Shown here: in pieces, positions 52,558-61,056 of the stretch
Layout: each line of letters begins with the position of its first letter
How positions within the stretch are numbered: the stretch's first letter is position 1
Notes under the pieces: generated by a model
Database searches by the model: none
Seen by the model: the letters and a program-made list of their open reading frames with translations, nothing else
Told to the model about the DNA's origin: nothing
Made by a program: the position numbers and the translations under genes
Origin: Pantoea alfalfae
GTDB lineage: Bacteria; Pseudomonadota; Gammaproteobacteria; Enterobacterales; Enterobacteriaceae
Reading direction: 5' to 3'
Assembly (NCBI RefSeq): GCF_019880205.1
Contig: NZ_CP082293.1
Location: 124,001 to 188,000, forward strand
DNA: 64,000 nucleotides

Positions 52558-52590
52558 AATGTCCGCTTCTGGCACAGAATGGACTTGCGC
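52558..52590. repeat. Dispersed palindromic repeat at the VOC break
   Basis: AATGTCCGCTTCTGGCACA then GAATGGACTTGCGC: left arm and loop perfect, right arm decayed. It abuts the truncated VOC gene. Confidence 0.75.
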
Positions 52591-52761
52591 GTCGCACTAT
52601 TCGCATCCAGCAAAAGCAGCCCCTGCGCCACGTTTTTGATGCCCCTGACACAGAACCTATGTGCGCGCGTGGCAAGGTACGCTGTGAGAGAAATGCGCAC
52701 ATGCTGCGCTTCTTGTCCGAAGCAAGAGACTCTGGCGATTTTCCTTAAGCAGATGCAGACC

Positions 52762-53790
52762 TCAGTTGCTGTCACTCGGTATCTTAACGACGACTTTGCC
52801 TTTCGCATGTCCCTGCCCAAGGTAGGCAAGAGCTTCTTTTGTTTCCGCGAAAGTAAATACCTTGTCGATCACAGGCTTGATTTGTTCAGTTTCTACGAGT
52901 TTACAGATTTGAGTAAGCTGATCGCCATCAGGCCGGACAAAAAGAAATGAATAGGTCAGGCCTCGCTTTCTGGTAAGACGCAAAATCCTGCGGCTCATCA
53001 GCCCGAACACAAAACGCAGGAGAAAGTTTAGTCCCCGAGTCCGGGCGAACGCAGTATCTAACGGGCCGACAAGAGAAACAATCTTTCCGCCCGGCCTGAG
53101 AATTTGGGCAGACTTTTCAATTGAGTCGCCTCTGATAGTGCCGAGAACCACATCGTAGCCACTCAACTGTTTTTCAAAATCTTGTTTTTTATAATCAACG
53201 ACTTCATCTGCGCCAAGATGACTTACCCATTCGACATTGTCTGTACTGGTAGTCGTTCCCACCTTTGCACCAAATTGTCTGGCCAGCTGGATAGCAAAAC
53301 TGCCAATCCCCCCGGAACCTGCCGGGATGAAAACCTTCTGGCCTGGCTGCAACCCGGCTCGATCTGTCAGCGCCTGCCAGGATGTGAGGCTCACCATCGG
53401 GAGCGAAGCCGCCTGGACGAAATCCAGGTTTACGGGTTTCATGGCCGCAGCGCTTTCAGTCACTAAAGCAAATTCAGCAAGAGAACCCGTTCCCGTGTCG
53501 AAAATGCTGGCGAAAATTTCGTCGCCTGGCTTGAAACGCGTCACGCGACTCCCCGCTGCGATCACAACCCCAGCTAAGTCGCTACCCAATGTGGCGGGGA
53601 GCTTGAAATGCAAAACCGGCTTGAATATTCCGGTTGGGATCAAGTTATCAATCGGGTTCAGACCCACGGCGTAAACTTTAACCAGGATTTCATCAGCAGC
53701 AGGGGCTGGATAATCGATGTTTTCAAATCCCAGCTCAGGGGATTTACCGTAGCGTTTAAACGTAAATGCTTTCATCGTCTTATTCTTCAT
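52762..53790 (-). CDS. NADP-dependent quinone oxidoreductase-like MDR protein
   Basis: A 342-residue zinc-independent medium-chain dehydrogenase. The GroES-like half has GLNPIDNLIPTG and LGSDLAGVVIAAG; the Rossmann half has FIPAGSGGIGSFAIQLARQ (AxxGxxG type) and GADEVVDYKKQDF. The zinc ligands of alcohol dehydrogenases are absent. Such enzymes reduce quinones or enones with NADPH. The ATG at 53790 directly follows the stop of the SDR upstream, so they form an operon. Confidence 0.9.
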   Translation of the reverse strand: MKNKTMKAFTFKRYGKSPELGFENIDYPAPAADEILVKVYAVGLNPIDNLIPTGIFKPVLHFKLPATLGSDLAGVVIAAGSRVTRFKPGDEIFASIFDTGTGSLAEFALVTESAAAMKPVNLDFVQAASLPMVSLTSWQALTDRAGLQPGQKVFIPAGSGGIGSFAIQLARQFGAKVGTTTSTDNVEWVSHLGADEVVDYKKQDFEKQLSGYDVVLGTIRGDSIEKSAQILRPGGKIVSLVGPLDTAFARTRGLNFLLRFVFGLMSRRILRLTRKRGLTYSFLFVRPDGDQLTQICKLVETEQIKPVIDKVFTFAETKEALAYLGQGHAKGKVVVKIPSDSN

Positions 53791-54609
53791 TTATTGTTTT
53801 GCATCAAGCTGAAGACTTTTGCGCACCACCTTATCCAGGAATGACGCAGGGGCGAACCTGAGAATAAAATTCAACTGACCAGCCAGCTTTCCTGCCGTAT
53901 AGCGAATCTTTGGACGTGAAGTCTGTGCGGCTTTAACCACCACGTCAGCCACCACCTCTGGACTTTCCGCCTCAGCCATTGCCTTGTTCACTACTTTCGT
54001 CAGCTTAGCCCGAATCTGGTCATACTCCTGAAGCCTGGCGTCCGGCTCGATATTATTGGCTTCAAACTGTGTTTTCATGTAAGCCGGTTCGATGACAGAA
54101 ACTCTGATGCCCTGCGTGCGCAGTTCATGATCCAGTGCACCCGAATACCCTTCGACCGCATGCTTACTGGCCGCATAAAGTGCCACATACGGCAACGGAA
54201 CGATGCCGAGTATCGAACCAATATTGATAATGCGCCCGCTGCCCTGACGGCGCATATGAGGGATTACTGCCCGGCTCAACCTGACGATGCCCAGAAAGTT
54301 GGTGTCGAAAATGTGCCTGGCCTGATCAACAGAACTTTCTTCCGCCGCCGCCGGAGCGACCCCAAAGCCCGCATTGTTCACCAGAACATCGATACGCCCT
54401 TCCAGACCCAGTAACTCCTCAATGGCGGCCCCGACAGAGGCGTCGTCGGTCACATCCAGCGTAAGTAACGGAAACGATTGTTTTCCCGCCTGTGAACCAC
54501 GCCGGCTTGTGCCATATACAGTAAATCCAGCGGCTAAAAGTTTACGGGCAGTCGCTTCGCCGATACCCGAGGACGCACCGGTAACCAGTGCAACACGTTT
54601 TTTTATCAT
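53791..54609 (-). CDS. Short-chain dehydrogenase/reductase 1
   Basis: A 272-residue classical SDR: cofactor motif TGASSGIG near residue 11 preceded by KKRVALV, the NNAG motif (VLVNNAGFGVAP), and the catalytic YAASK (ALYAASKHAVEGYS) with upstream Ser in GSILGI. A basic residue after the first strand (GTSRRGSQ) suggests NADPH. ATG 54609 is chosen; the frame opens 43 codons earlier with no domain. Second gene of a leftward three-gene oxidoreductase run. Confidence 0.9.
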   Translation of the reverse strand: MIKKRVALVTGASSGIGEATARKLLAAGFTVYGTSRRGSQAGKQSFPLLTLDVTDDASVGAAIEELLGLEGRIDVLVNNAGFGVAPAAAEESSVDQARHIFDTNFLGIVRLSRAVIPHMRRQGSGRIINIGSILGIVPLPYVALYAASKHAVEGYSGALDHELRTQGIRVSVIEPAYMKTQFEANNIEPDARLQEYDQIRAKLTKVVNKAMAEAESPEVVADVVVKAAQTSRPKIRYTAGKLAGQLNFILRFAPASFLDKVVRKSLQLDAKQ

Positions 54610-54741
54610 GCTGAATAAGACCTTAATGATGTGTTTGAGGTTTCTCATCGCGGATGAGACGACAGGCTGTAAGAGATTTATGTCGGATTTACCGCTGCGC
54701 AGAACAGCCGGAAGACCGTTCTGCACAGTGCACCTCATTGA

Positions 54742-55524
54742 TTACCGTGTTTTATAACGTTCAGCGGCTTCATCCTGTTTGATGTCTGTAAGCAGCGCCT
54801 GACGCGAAGCATCAAGGGTGTCCCAGTGGGCAGCATTACGTAAAGGCGGGATGGTGACGAGTTCACGGCGGTCAAAGCCCACCAATGCGGCATCCACTAA
54901 CTCGCCCACTTCCATGAAATTTGCCGAGTTACTGATGTCGATACCTGCGCGGTCCCAGATTTCCGTATAAGTGCCGGCAGGAAGCACCGCCTGGATATAA
55001 ATGCCTTTAGATGACAGCTCGACATTCATTCCCTGAGACAGGAAAAGCACAAAGGCTTTGGTTGCTCCGTAAACCGTCATGGCAAATTCCGGGGCGAGTC
55101 CGACGATGGAACTGATATTGACGATCGATCCTTCGCCCGTTTGCACAAAGCGTGGCACCACGGCACTGGCCAGTCTGGTCAGGGCGGTGACGTTAAGCGC
55201 GATAAGGCTTTCTATCGAATCAGGCGTCTGCTCTGTAAAACTGCCAGACTGCGCGATACCCGCGTTATTGATAAGGGTGCCAATCCGTGTGTCTTCACGC
55301 AGACGGGATTCGACCGCGGCTAAATCACGCCTTTGCGTGAGGTCGGCAGGCAGAACGTCGACAGAAATGCCATTTTCCTGTCGCAGACGCGCGGCCAGTG
55401 TTTCTAACTTCGTTTTGTCGCGCGCGACCAGCACCAGGTCGTGGCCCCGGCTGGCAAACCGTTCTGCGTAAACAGCACCAATACCCGTGGATGCGCCTGT
55501 GATGAGAACTGAAGCTTTAGTCAT
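54742..55524 (-). CDS. Short-chain dehydrogenase/reductase 2
   Basis: A 260-residue SDR of the YqjQ/DltE-like type: TGASTGIGAVYAERFASRGHDLVLVARD, NNAGIAQSG, the catalytic VYGATKAFVLFLSQG and SIVGLAPEF. The final segment binds substrate. It is followed by SDR 1 after 130 bp and preceded by the broken nemA. Likely an aldehyde or ketone reductase, part of an electrophile-response set. Confidence 0.9.
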   Translation of the reverse strand: MTKASVLITGASTGIGAVYAERFASRGHDLVLVARDKTKLETLAARLRQENGISVDVLPADLTQRRDLAAVESRLREDTRIGTLINNAGIAQSGSFTEQTPDSIESLIALNVTALTRLASAVVPRFVQTGEGSIVNISSIVGLAPEFAMTVYGATKAFVLFLSQGMNVELSSKGIYIQAVLPAGTYTEIWDRAGIDISNSANFMEVGELVDAALVGFDRRELVTIPPLRNAAHWDTLDASRQALLTDIKQDEAAERYKTR

Positions 55525-55584
55525 AAGTTGATCTTCTTTATTAATGTGTAAAAAGAATCTGCAATGTGCGATGTATGTAGGGCT

Positions 55585-56675
55585 TTACTTGCTGGCCTCA
55601 GTCAGCGACGGGTAATCGGTATATCCCGCTGCGCCACCGCCATAAAGGGTTTCAGGATTGAGTGAGGCCAGAGGCGCGCCCGTCTTCAGCCTTTCGACCA
55701 GATCCGGGTTGGAGATGAACAAGCGACCGAACGCGAACAGATCGGCTTTGCCTTGCGCAAGCTGAGTGGACGCCAGTTCCAGGTCATAGCCATTGTTGCC
55801 GATATAGGTGTTTTTAAAACGCCGGCGCAGGGAGTCGTAATCAAACAGTGAAACATCACGCGGGCCGCCCGTCTCACCTTCAACTACATGGAGGTACACG
55901 ATGCCTGATGCATTAAGTTCATCAGCGACGTAGTCATACAATGGCTGCGGATCACTGCATGAAATGGCATTAGCATGGGAAACTGGTGAAATGCGCACGC
56001 CGGTGCGGTCAGCACCGATCTCATCTTTAACAGCCGCTGTAACTTCCAGCAGCAGGCGCGCACGGTTCTCGATAGAGCCACCGTACTCATCGGTTCGCTG
56101 ATTGGCGCCGTCTTTAAGGAACTGTTCCAGTAGATAACCATTCGCGCCGTGAATCTCTACACCGTCAAATCCGGCGGCAATGGCATTGGCCGATGCCTTT
56201 CTGAAATCGTCAATAATCCCCTGTATTTCCTGCAACTCCAGCGCACGTGGCTCGGAAACGTCAGCAAATCCGTTATTCACAAAGGTTTTCGTCCCGGCGG
56301 GCATCGCAGACGGCGCGACCGGTGCAGCCCCACCCGGCTGTAAATCGACATGCGAAATTCGTCCTACGTGCCATAACTGTACAAATATGCGCCCACCTTT
56401 GGCATGCACCGCGTCAGTCACTTACGCCAGCCATCGATCTGAGCCTGTGTGTAGATCCCCGGCGTATCCTGATAGCCCTGCGCCTGTGCGGAGATCTGTG
56501 TCGCTTCAGTGATCAGCAATCCTGCTGTGGCACGCTGGGCGTAGTAGGTCGCCGCCAGTTCGCCCGGTACCAGCCCCGCTCCGGCCCGATTACGTGTCAG
56601 CGGTGCCATCACGATGTGGTTGGCCAGTGTTAGTGAGCCAAGTTCATAGGGTTGAAATAATGTCTGATTCGTCAT
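55585..56675 (-). pseudogene. nemA: NemA-type alkene reductase, frameshifted
   Basis: Two frames cover a full old-yellow-enzyme: MTNQTLFQPYELGSLTLANH through QAQIDGWRK (56675-56418), then TDAVHAKGGRIFVQLWHVGRIS to YTDYPSLTEASK (56418-55585). At the junction the DNA reads AAGTGACTGAC where the family needs AAGGTGACTGAC, so one G is missing. FMN-site residues (APLTRNRA, QLWHVGR, DGVEIHGANGYLLEQF) are kept. The gene is otherwise intact, so it is a recent single-base lesion or a sequencing error. The divergent TetR matches a NemR role. Confidence 0.85.
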
Positions 56676-56717
56676 GCTTATTCGCCCGTTAATGGTGGGT
56701 TGTAGTGTCAATATAAT

Positions 56718-56767
56718 GATGATGATCATAATCAATAAAGTCAACCCGTTTGATTATGGTCATCATC
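56718..56767. promoter_or_regulatory. Paired operators of the NemR-like TetR
   Basis: GATGATGATCATAATC (56718-56733) and GATTATGGTCATCATC (56752-56767) are inverted copies of one near-palindrome, 34 bp apart start to start, filling the divergent gap. They differ from the E. coli NemR box I know. Confidence 0.6.
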
Positions 56768-56808
56768 AATGTATACTTAAACTCAATTTTTAAGAGGGGC
56801 AGGAAACC

Positions 56809-57357
56809 ATGAAAGTGTCGAAAGAGCAGGTTCGGGAAAACCGGACACGCATTGTTGAAACGGCCTCAGAACTTTTTCGTGAGCGCGGTTACGATGGCGT
56901 GGGCGTCGCGGAACTGATGGCTGCGGCGGGATTAACACACGGCGGGTTCTACAAACACTTTAGTTCCAAGGCTGACCTGATGTCGGAGGCCATGAGATGT
57001 GGTTTTACGCGATCGGCAGAAAGTACGGTTGGTGTGAGCCGGGAAAAATTTATTGAATACTACCTCTCCCGACAACACCGCGATGATATGGGGAACGGGT
57101 GTGTGATGTCGGCACTAGGCACCGATACTGCGCGTCAGTCTGAGTCAATGAAGGCGGCATTTGCGGCCGGGATTGAACGTCAGCTCGCAGTGTTGGGGAA
57201 TGAAAATGTAACGCGCGCTGACCTGATTGATAATATTGCACATCTTGTTGGTGCCCTGGTTCTATCTCGTGCCTGCCCTGATAACTCAGCACTGGCTGAT
57301 GAAATTCTGGATGTGTGCCGTAATCGCCTTTGCAGTCAGGATGTCCATAAGGATTGA
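56809..57357 (+). CDS. TetR family regulator, NemR-like
   Basis: A 182-residue TetR protein: RTRIVETASELFRERGYDGVG and the helix-turn-helix VAELMAAAGLTHGGFYKHFSSKADLM, followed by a ligand domain with two cysteines (MRCGFTR, GNGCVMSALG). The TetR_C_33-like pattern with HGGFYKHF is that of regulators next to NemA-type reductases. GGCAGGAA lies before the ATG. It is divergent from the broken nemA and the SDR run, which it likely represses through the paired operators. Cysteine-based sensing of electrophiles is inference. Confidence 0.9.
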   Translation: MKVSKEQVRENRTRIVETASELFRERGYDGVGVAELMAAAGLTHGGFYKHFSSKADLMSEAMRCGFTRSAESTVGVSREKFIEYYLSRQHRDDMGNGCVMSALGTDTARQSESMKAAFAAGIERQLAVLGNENVTRADLIDNIAHLVGALVLSRACPDNSALADEILDVCRNRLCSQDVHKD

Positions 57358-57410
57358 ATATATTCTGTTGCGGGAATTATTTTATGAGCAGTGCAGTAAT
57401 TAAATAACCC

Positions 57411-57430
57411 ATGTCCGCTTCTGGCCCATG
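57411..57430. repeat. Dispersed palindromic repeat, left half
   Basis: ATGTCCGCTTCTGGCCCATG retains the left arm and part of the loop; the right arm is gone. It is the last copy in the window. Confidence 0.6.
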
Positions 57431-57494
57431 ATACGGCTTTTGTTCCATGAGGACATTGTCATGTTCAATCTTCATAGTGTCAGGAGATTTGATT

Positions 57495-57911
57495 ATGGAT
57501 GTCCCATATGAGCGAGATGCAGACATTATGGTCTGCCTCCGGGGAATATCGATCGCGACGATTACACCTGAGGATATAGCCGCACTGCTGCTCGCTCAAG
57601 CGTTCGGAGGGCGTATATTCCCGCTAACCGTACCCGGAGAGGCTGACCCTCGATCAGATTGCTGTTCACTTTGCTTCGGTCTGGGGTTGTGCGGCTGATG
57701 TGCCAGACCTTACGCCTGACAGCTATGTTGAATAGCTGCTCAGACAGACACCGATGACAAAGATGAAATCGGAAGTTACCACTGCGCCCCTTTATCGCCG
57801 CTGGTCAGCAACACTGTGGAAACCATTACCGGTCGTCCACCGGAGCGGTACGCCGAGTATCTGGTTACGAACTTTTGCACCGAAAGCCTGAATAAAGCTG
57901 ACGAAAGATGA
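57495..57911 (+). pseudogene. NmrA-like NAD(P)-binding protein, C-terminal remnant
   Basis: Pieces from different frames give the ordered C-terminal half of an atypical SDR/NmrA protein: ITPEDIAALLLAQAFGGRIFPLT, then LTLDQIAVHFASVWGCAADV, a TAG, and VSNTVETITGRPPERYAEYL. Lesions are a frameshift near 57645, TAG at 57735-57737 and a frameshift near 57800. The N-terminal Rossmann region is missing. The ATG at 57495 has AGGAG, probably by chance. Beyond it, to 58170, nothing gene-like was seen. Confidence 0.62.
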
Positions 57912-58173
57912 ATACACCAGCCTGTATTTCCGGTTTAACTTTCAGCATAAAGCAGTCCGATAGGGTCTTAAATGCGTTTTAAGTGAAAACGGTAGCTAAA
58001 AATTATGCTCACTGCCTTCTGGTGGCTTTAAAATAACGCATTGTATTAATAAATGCTTGGGTAATTAACAGTCGCCAGGCACCATCCTTTTTTCATCCAA
58101 CGATCGATGCTAATCATCCAGGGTTAGTTTATTAGAGTAAGCACCAGGCATAATGGCCAGTTTATTTCATATT

Positions 58174-58196
58174 AAAAAAGGCGCTTAATCAGCGCC
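58174..58196 (-). terminator. Terminator of the iol operon
   Basis: On the minus strand GGCGCT, loop GATTA, AGCGCC, then TTTTTT: a compact GC stem with a perfect T tract, 45 bp past the last gene of the operon. Confidence 0.88.
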
Positions 58197-58241
58197 AGAT
58201 GACCCTATATAGTAACCTGATGGCTAATTTTTAACGGCGAC

Positions 58242-59138
58242 TCAGATTCCAATCTCATTTTTAACCCATGCTCGCGCTTTTTTGACCGTCTCTAATGGCG
58301 GTGCTTTTACCGGGTCTTGTTCTGCCTCAATAATTATCCAACCACTATAATTTGATTGTTTCAGAAAATTAATTACTGGCGTGTAATCGACGATGCCATC
58401 TCCAGGAATGGTGAACAGACCGTTTCTGACAGCATTATTAAAGCTCCAATCATTGTTGATCACATTATTTAATACATTTCCACGCACATCCTTCATATGG
58501 ATATGTGCCACCCGGTTGCCGTAGTTTTCCAGCACCCAGCTAATGTCTATGCCAGCAGTTGTCGCATGGCCACAATCCAGCACGATACCCACTACATCAT
58601 CAGTCGCTTCCAGGAATGCTTTTAACTCATCGTTAGTTTCTACAATCATCATCAAATGATGATGGTAAGCGAGACGCAAGCCGTAAGTTTTCAACAGTGA
58701 CGCAGCCAGACTATTTACCTTCTGCGCATACTGCTCAAGATTGATGCTCCCTAAAGCTGGAGACAGCGATAATGGCTCATCCAGAGGAGAATTGCCTGGC
58801 ATAACACCGCACTCACCATAAACCATTACTTTCGCCCCAAGAGACTTGAGAAGTAATGCGTGATTGTGAACAGCTTCAAGCTCTTCCTCGACGCTATGCT
58901 CAGCAAGAAATCCGTTAAACCAGCCGGATGCCAGCTTGAGCTTTGCGTTGGAGAGAATCGGCTGGAGTGTATTAATTGTTCCCGGGAATTTACGCCCCAA
59001 CTCAATCCCTTCATAACCAGCTGCTGCGGCTTCTTCCAGGCAGGTTTCTAGCGGGATATCGCCGCCGAGATCTGCCAGTACATCATTGGTCCAGGACAGT
59101 GGACTCACTCCAACAAGAATACGCGTTGATACGCTCAT
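58242..59138 (-). CDS. iolE: Myo-inosose-2 dehydratase-like TIM barrel (IolE type)
   Basis: A 298-residue xylose-isomerase-like TIM barrel. It has VGVSPLSWTNDVLADLGGDIPLE, typical of IolE, EAAAAGYEGIELGRKFP, metal-site residues in LAYHHHLMMIVET, VLDCGHATTAGID and HIHMKDVR, ending IIIEAEQDP. IolE dehydrates 2-keto-myo-inositol. ATG 59138 follows AAGGATAG; the longer frame to 59276 is not family-like. Last gene of the leftward operon. The same-fold gene upstream raises the chance that one of the two acts on a different inositol or sugar intermediate. Confidence 0.88.
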   Translation of the reverse strand: MSVSTRILVGVSPLSWTNDVLADLGGDIPLETCLEEAAAAGYEGIELGRKFPGTINTLQPILSNAKLKLASGWFNGFLAEHSVEEELEAVHNHALLLKSLGAKVMVYGECGVMPGNSPLDEPLSLSPALGSINLEQYAQKVNSLAASLLKTYGLRLAYHHHLMMIVETNDELKAFLEATDDVVGIVLDCGHATTAGIDISWVLENYGNRVAHIHMKDVRGNVLNNVINNDWSFNNAVRNGLFTIPGDGIVDYTPVINFLKQSNYSGWIIIEAEQDPVKAPPLETVKKARAWVKNEIGI

Positions 59139-59226
59139 ATTTCTATCCTTCAAAATAAAAAGCACCGCTCCCGATGAGCTGCGAAGCGATGCTAACCAGG
59201 TCCTGCGAGGCTCGGGGGGGCAGGGA

Positions 59227-60006
59227 TTACAGGGTGAACGCTTCGCGGAAAGCGTCCAGCGCCGCCACAGAATCACCTGATGCCCAACCTTCCAGTGCTA
59301 CCACGCCGTGGTAGTTGATGCCCTGCAGCGCCCGGGCAACGGCTTTGTAGTTGATCTCGCCCGTTCCCGGCTCCTTACGGCCCGGCACGTCAGCGACCTG
59401 GATTTCACCAATGTACTTCTCGCTTTTCTGAATCAGCTCAATCAGGTTTCCTTCACCAATCTGCGCGTGATAAATATCAAGGTTCATCTTCAGGTATGGG
59501 CTGTTCACTGCGGCAACCAGCGCAAGCGTATCGTCTGCTTTGGCGAAAGGCGTACCCGGATGGTCAACGGCCGTATTCAGGTTCTCCAGAGTGAACACCT
59601 TGCCGGCTTGCTCGCCCAGTTTTGCAAGCGCATCCAGCGTTTTCTTCGCCTTCAGCCACATGTCACCGGTTACTACTTCAACTGGTTTCACAGGCAGGCC
59701 GATATTGTTCAAACCGGTTCCGTGCAGGTTCAGTGACGGACAGCCAAGACGACAGGCAACCTCAATTGACTCGCTGGCACTGGAAAGCAGCTGTGCAATC
59801 TCTTCGTCGTCGGTCAGGTTTCCTGAGATATAGCCGGTCATTGAAGTAATGCGGGCACCGGTTTTCACCAGCGCTTCGATGTCTTTCTGGGTCCAGTCCC
59901 AGATTTCCACGCCGAAGCCCATGGCGTGAATGCGTTCCACGCGCTCAATGAATGGCAGTTCGAGGAACACCATTTCAGCGCATACGGATAATGAATAGTC
60001 AGACAT
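59227..60006 (-). CDS. Hydroxypyruvate-isomerase-like sugar isomerase (TIM barrel)
   Basis: A 259-residue TIM barrel of the Hyi/AP-endonuclease-2 superfamily. Visible features are the start CAEMVFLELPFIERVERIHAMGF, VFTLENLNTAVDHPG with the metal Glu, NLDIYHAQIGEGNLIELIQ, and QVADVPGRKEPGTGEINY, a pattern almost identical to hydroxypyruvate isomerases. In inositol clusters such genes probably isomerise a keto-inositol or later sugar acid. Nine bases separate it from iolG, so the genes are translated as one unit. Confidence 0.86.
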   Translation of the reverse strand: MSDYSLSVCAEMVFLELPFIERVERIHAMGFGVEIWDWTQKDIEALVKTGARITSMTGYISGNLTDDEEIAQLLSSASESIEVACRLGCPSLNLHGTGLNNIGLPVKPVEVVTGDMWLKAKKTLDALAKLGEQAGKVFTLENLNTAVDHPGTPFAKADDTLALVAAVNSPYLKMNLDIYHAQIGEGNLIELIQKSEKYIGEIQVADVPGRKEPGTGEINYKAVARALQGINYHGVVALEGWASGDSVAALDAFREAFTL

Positions 60007-60015
60007 GAGTAATCC

Positions 60016-61023
60016 TTACAGAGTGATCGGCTGAGACTGCTGAACAGAGGCAATACATGCCAGCGCAATTTCCAACGCGTTGCGAGCATCTTCGCCCGTT
60101 GCCTTCGGGGTTTCACCGGTCGCAACACAACGCACGAAGTCGGTCAGCTCTGCTACATAGGCATCACGCAGCAGATCGGTATCGCGGCGTGCAGTATCGA
60201 TTGAGATACCCTCAGCGGTGTACCGCACGCAGTTGTTCACGTTCATATTGCCAGCCTGCAGCATCCCTTTGCTGCCGAACACTTCACCACGCACGTCGTA
60301 GCCATATACTGCCTGGAAATTAGCTTCAGCAGTAGCTATTGCGCCGTTATCAAAACGAATGTTCACTACGGCGGTGTCCAGCAATCCACGGTCTTTAAAA
60401 TCAGGACGAACTAAAGCATCGGCAACGGCATAAACCTGGGTAGGTTTCGCCCCCGGGTTCAGGTGAAGCAGGATGTCGAAGTCGTGGATAAGGGTTTCCA
60501 GGAAAATGGTCCAGTGTGGGATTGGAGCAGGATCGCCCAGGCCTGGATCGCGTGTGGTTGAACGCAGCAGCTGCGGCACACCAATTTTACCTGCTTTGAT
60601 TTCTTCGTAAGCAGCAGCAAAACCGCTCACGAAGCGACGGTTGAAGCCAACCTGCAGCGTAACACCGGCTTCTTCAGCGGCGTTGATTGCCTTATCTGCC
60701 TCTTCCAGAGTCACAGCCATTGGCTTCTCACAGAAAACGCCTTTACTCGCCTTTGCTGCTGCTACAATCAGCTCAGCGTGAGTACGCGCTGGCGATGCTA
60801 TAACGACTGCGTCGATGTCAGGGTCATTCAGCATTGCCTGCGGGTCGGTATAGGATTTTTGTGCGCCCAGTTTAGCGGCCAGTTTCTCTGCGGCGCCTGG
60901 AACAGGATCTGCAACTGCTACTAAAGTGGCACCTGGAATACGTTGAGCAACCGTTTCACCATGAAAACTGCCCATACGACCTGCGCCAATCAGACCAACG
61001 CGCACAATATTTTTTAAAGACAT
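60016..61023 (-). CDS. iolG: Inositol 2-dehydrogenase-like GFO/IDH/MocA oxidoreductase
   Basis: A 335-residue oxidoreductase. The N-terminal Rossmann fold has VGLIGAGRMGSFHGETVA (GxGxxG at about 12-17) and VAVADP. The catalytic lysine is in VFCEKPMAV, and the second domain has GFNRRFVSGFAAAYEEIKAG and the Asp-x3-His motif (ETLIHDFDILLHL). This matches NAD-dependent inositol 2-dehydrogenases (IolG). GAGGAGA precedes the ATG. Second gene of the operon after the transporter. Confidence 0.92.
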   Translation of the reverse strand: MSLKNIVRVGLIGAGRMGSFHGETVAQRIPGATLVAVADPVPGAAEKLAAKLGAQKSYTDPQAMLNDPDIDAVVIASPARTHAELIVAAAKASKGVFCEKPMAVTLEEADKAINAAEEAGVTLQVGFNRRFVSGFAAAYEEIKAGKIGVPQLLRSTTRDPGLGDPAPIPHWTIFLETLIHDFDILLHLNPGAKPTQVYAVADALVRPDFKDRGLLDTAVVNIRFDNGAIATAEANFQAVYGYDVRGEVFGSKGMLQAGNMNVNNCVRYTAEGISIDTARRDTDLLRDAYVAELTDFVRCVATGETPKATGEDARNALEIALACIASVQQSQPITL

Positions 61024-61056
61024 GTGACTCTCCTCAATATGTAGGGTATTTAAGGC

